This document shows positions 5,795 to 8,079 of a stretch of DNA of 8,079 nt, piece by piece; within the stretch, counting starts at the first letter, position 1; each line of letters opens with the position of its first letter. Position numbers and translations under genes: made by a program. The notes below the pieces were generated by a model, which made no database searches, was not told the DNA's origin, and was given only the letters and a program-made list of their open reading frames with translations. This DNA is from Fidelibacterota bacterium (GTDB lineage Bacteria > Fidelibacterota > Fidelibacteria > Fidelibacterales > Fidelibacteraceae): the NCBI GenBank assembly GCA_023134755.1, contig JAGLUM010000133.1:1-8079 (forward strand). Direction: 5' to 3'.

Positions 5795-8079
5795 TTATTT
5801 CAGTAATATCGGATCACCAAATCCAAGAGATTTCAATTGCTCCATCTGAGTTTCAGCATCACCGACTACAAGATAGATCATTTTGTCAGGATGGATATAT
5901 TTTTCAGCTAGTTTTTGGTGATGTTCCAGCGTCATATCTTTAATAACCTTTTCGTTATTCCGGATATAGTCAACCGGCTTGCCATAATAATCAATCATCC
6001 ACAACATATCCATTAGATTGGATATAGTTTCAAATTTACGAGTATTGGATTTAAGAATGGCATTTTTCGTGAATTCCAAATCATCTTCCGAAATACCACT
6101 GCGATATTCTTTCATAATATCACGAATGATCTCAAGAGACTCCAAAGTGGCACTGGAACGCACACTGGTGGATACATTGAATGGTCCCTTGATCTTCGTG
6201 CCCTTAAAGCTGGAAAAAGCGCCATAGGTGTAGCCTTTTTCTTCTCGCAGCATCAAATTTAAACGACCTGAAAACGATCCGCCGAGTTTATAGTTCATAA
6301 CCGTTGCGGGATATCGATTTGCGTCATAACGGTCCATAGCCAAATTACCGACTTTCAATACGGACTGCTTTGCGCCCGGCATATCGACAAAATAAACCTC
6401 TGATGCGGTAATCGGATCTGGAAGCGGAAAGCTTGGGATAGTAACCACTTTGGGTGCCCAGTTGGCTTCCAAACTCTTTAGTGCCTTATTAACACGCGGT
6501 AAGCTGACAGCTCCAACCACTTCAAAGGAGGTAAGCGACGGTGAGAAATTATTCTCATAAAACGTCTTCACATCATCTATGGAAATGCTTTCGACTGATT
6601 CCACGGTACCTTGTGTGGAAATACCAAAAATATGTTTATCGCCATACATCAATGCATTAAAGACTTCAGCAGCAACCGCATTTGCATTTGCTTTTGAGCG
6701 CTTGATGGCATTAATCGTGCGGGTTTTAGCTAGTTCGAATTGTTCTTCATCCCAGCGGGGTTCAAGCAGTATTTCTTCTGCCAGCACCAGGGATTTTTCA
6801 AAATTCCGTGCGAGACAGTTTACCGCAAGCACAATGCTTTCACGTCCGGTATACATCCTAAAACTTGCACCCAACAGATCAATTTCTTCTTCCAATTCTT
6901 CCGGTGTTTTATTTCGGGTTCCTTCAGACATAGCATCCGTAATTAAATTTGCTACACCCGGTTTTTCAAAGGTATCCAAAAGATGTCCACCACGAATAAT
7001 GATCTCATAAGATACTAAGGGCAATTCATCATGGGTTATCCCATAGACTTTGATCCCGTTTGCCAATTCACCTGACCAGACTTCCGGTAGATTCAGATCC
7101 GGCATCGGACCTTTTTCAGGTTCTATAGATCGATCAAACAAAGAGGGCGTTTTTTTGACTTCTTCATCTTTTTTTGAGATTTGTTCAACCTCACCGGCAT
7201 CCGTAATATCTTCTTCAACAACATACGCTTTTACCGAACCTTCAGCAATTTTTTCAAGTTCACCTTTAGGTACAAAACTGGTTGCAATATAGAATTTGTC
7301 CTTAATATAGGTTTCATAAACACGAAGAACATCTTCTTTCGTGACGGATTGCAGTTTTTTCAGATCTTCAACCATATAGCCCGGATCATTTACAAAGGTA
7401 TTGTACATTGCTAAATTGAAAGATTTATCGATCAAGCTACTCATACCGTTATAAAAATCAGTTTCCAGACGGGCTTTTACGCGTTCGATATCACGATCGC
7501 TAATACCGTCTTCTTCAAACTTTTTAAACCCTTCAAATACCGCGTTTTCAACATCAGTCAAATTTTCCCCGGCATTGGCAGTTATCCTTAAATAAAATTC
7601 ACCGGCAAGTTCTTTTGCATAGTTATAGGTCGAAACCCGTGAAGTGAGATTTTTTTCTTTCACTAACACTTTATAAAGCGGGGCCTTTTTCCCAACAGAT
7701 AAAAGACGGGCCAGATAGCTTAATGCGTTGGCATCATCATTGTATTCTTCCACACTGGGCCAAACCATTGTCAGCTGAGCGGCACGCGCAAAATTGTCTT
7801 CATGATATAATTTTTTAGTCTCTGTTAGAACAGCAGGTACACGATCCATTGGTTCAGGATTGCCGTGTGCTTTAATTTCACCAAAATATTTTTCAACCAA
7901 AGTTTTGACTTCTTTTGGGTCAATATCTCCCGCAATGACTAAGGTCGCATTATTTGGCCCGTAAAACTTATCATAAAATTCCTTTACGTCCGGTATAGTT
8001 GCATTATTTACATCTTCTACAACACCAATCACCTGCCAGTTATACGGATGACCTTCAGGATAAATTGCTTTGCCGATAA
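5795..8079 (-). CDS. Tandem-domain M16 (pitrilysin-type) zinc peptidase, 5' end outside window
   Basis: About 760 residues are visible and the frame runs open through the right edge, beginning IGKAIYPEGHPYNWQ. A GTG at 8032 is internal, because the family's YPEGHPY segment lies upstream of it. M16 peptidases are clamshell metalloproteases that degrade peptides; many of this two-domain type are periplasmic. Seen: the C-terminal half of the first unit (DVKEFYDKFYGPNNATLVIAGD, about 7900-7990), a charged linker (EDITDAGEVEQISKKDEEVKKT), and a complete second unit starting near 7095. The zinc-binding HxxEH would lie outside the window in the first unit. In the second unit the matching position reads GVANLITDAM (about 6932-6961), so it is a non-catalytic domain, but LREEKGYTYG (about 6223-6252), the conserved substrate-side Arg/Tyr motif, is kept. 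Catalytic status and signal peptide cannot be judged from this window. Confidence 0.92.
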   Translation of the reverse strand, partial: IGKAIYPEGHPYNWQVIGVVEDVNNATIPDVKEFYDKFYGPNNATLVIAGDIDPKEVKTLVEKYFGEIKAHGNPEPMDRVPAVLTETKKLYHEDNFARAAQLTMVWPSVEEYNDDANALSYLARLLSVGKKAPLYKVLVKEKNLTSRVSTYNYAKELAGEFYLRITANAGENLTDVENAVFEGFKKFEEDGISDRDIERVKARLETDFYNGMSSLIDKSFNLAMYNTFVNDPGYMVEDLKKLQSVTKEDVLRVYETYIKDKFYIATSFVPKGELEKIAEGSVKAYVVEEDITDAGEVEQISKKDEEVKKTPSLFDRSIEPEKGPMPDLNLPEVWSGELANGIKVYGITHDELPLVSYEIIIRGGHLLDTFEKPGVANLITDAMSEGTRNKTPEELEEEIDLLGASFRMYTGRESIVLAVNCLARNFEKSLVLAEEILLEPRWDEEQFELAKTRTINAIKRSKANANAVAAEVFNALMYGDKHIFGISTQGTVESVESISIDDVKTFYENNFSPSLTSFEVVGAVSLPRVNKALKSLEANWAPKVVTIPSFPLPDPITASEVYFVDMPGAKQSVLKVGNLAMDRYDANRYPATVMNYKLGGSFSGRLNLMLREEKGYTYGAFSSFKGTKIKGPFNVSTSVRSSATLESLEIIRDIMKEYRSGISEDDLEFTKNAILKSNTRKFETISNLMDMLWMIDYYGKPVDYIRNNEKVIKDMTLEHHQKLAEKYIHPDKMIYLVVGDAETQMEQLKSLGFGDPILLK

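Noticed and set aside
6579..7010. Plus-strand open frame opposite the M16 peptidase
   Set aside because: It lies wholly antisense to a well-conserved peptidase domain, shows no recognisable family pattern, and is explained by codon structure of the real gene.
8030..8032. GTG at 8032 as the start of the M16 peptidase
   Set aside because: The frame stays open to the window edge and the upstream residues (YPEGHPYNWQ) match the family, so the gene is truncated by the window and does not start there.

Overview
The window (8079 bp, moderate GC, AT-rich spacers) comes from a Gram-negative bacterium: it encodes a TonB-dependent outer-membrane receptor with a signal peptide and an N-terminal carboxypeptidase-D-regulatory-like domain, an architecture common in the Bacteroidota/FCB group. 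Clear GGAGG ribosome sites and a perfect TTGACA -35 box argue against a typical Bacteroidetes and slightly favour another FCB-type lineage (Marinimicrobia-, Calditrichota- or Ignavibacteria-like). This placement is an inference; no phylogenetic marker was tested.

Layout. Positions 5-1943 hold a two-gene plus-strand unit: lysA (diaminopimelate decarboxylase) followed after one base by rsmI (16S rRNA C1402 2'-O-methyltransferase). Positions 1937-2527 are a compact cassette: inverted arms built from CAATTGA heptads around a minus-strand four-helix-bundle gene (S23/IVP-like family) and a nested AT-rich inverted-repeat block. Positions 2521-4986 (minus) are an 821-aa TonB-dependent receptor. Its leader (about 4991-5070) is a clear TPP riboswitch (THI element) that contains the Shine-Dalgarno sequence, preceded by a sigma70-like promoter (5078-5107). 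The receptor is therefore probably an outer-membrane importer of thiamine or a thiamine precursor, shut off when TPP is plentiful. Positions 5156-5594 are a second cassette: a different four-helix-bundle gene between purine-rich imperfect inverted repeats. A perfect 16-bp-stem terminator (5747-5781) follows the last gene, a 5'-truncated tandem M16 zinc peptidase (minus, running off the right edge at 8079).

The most unusual feature is the pair of four-helix-bundle cassettes, one on each side of the riboswitch-receptor unit. Each carries its own kind of terminal inverted repeat, and the repeats reach into coding sequence. In the first cassette rsmI, the bundle gene and the receptor all stop at the same AAT-TGA of the heptad. 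The receptor's expected C-terminal Phe is followed by Asn-Asn written by the repeat. No transposase or reverse transcriptase is present in the window, so any mobility would have to be passive or supplied in trans.
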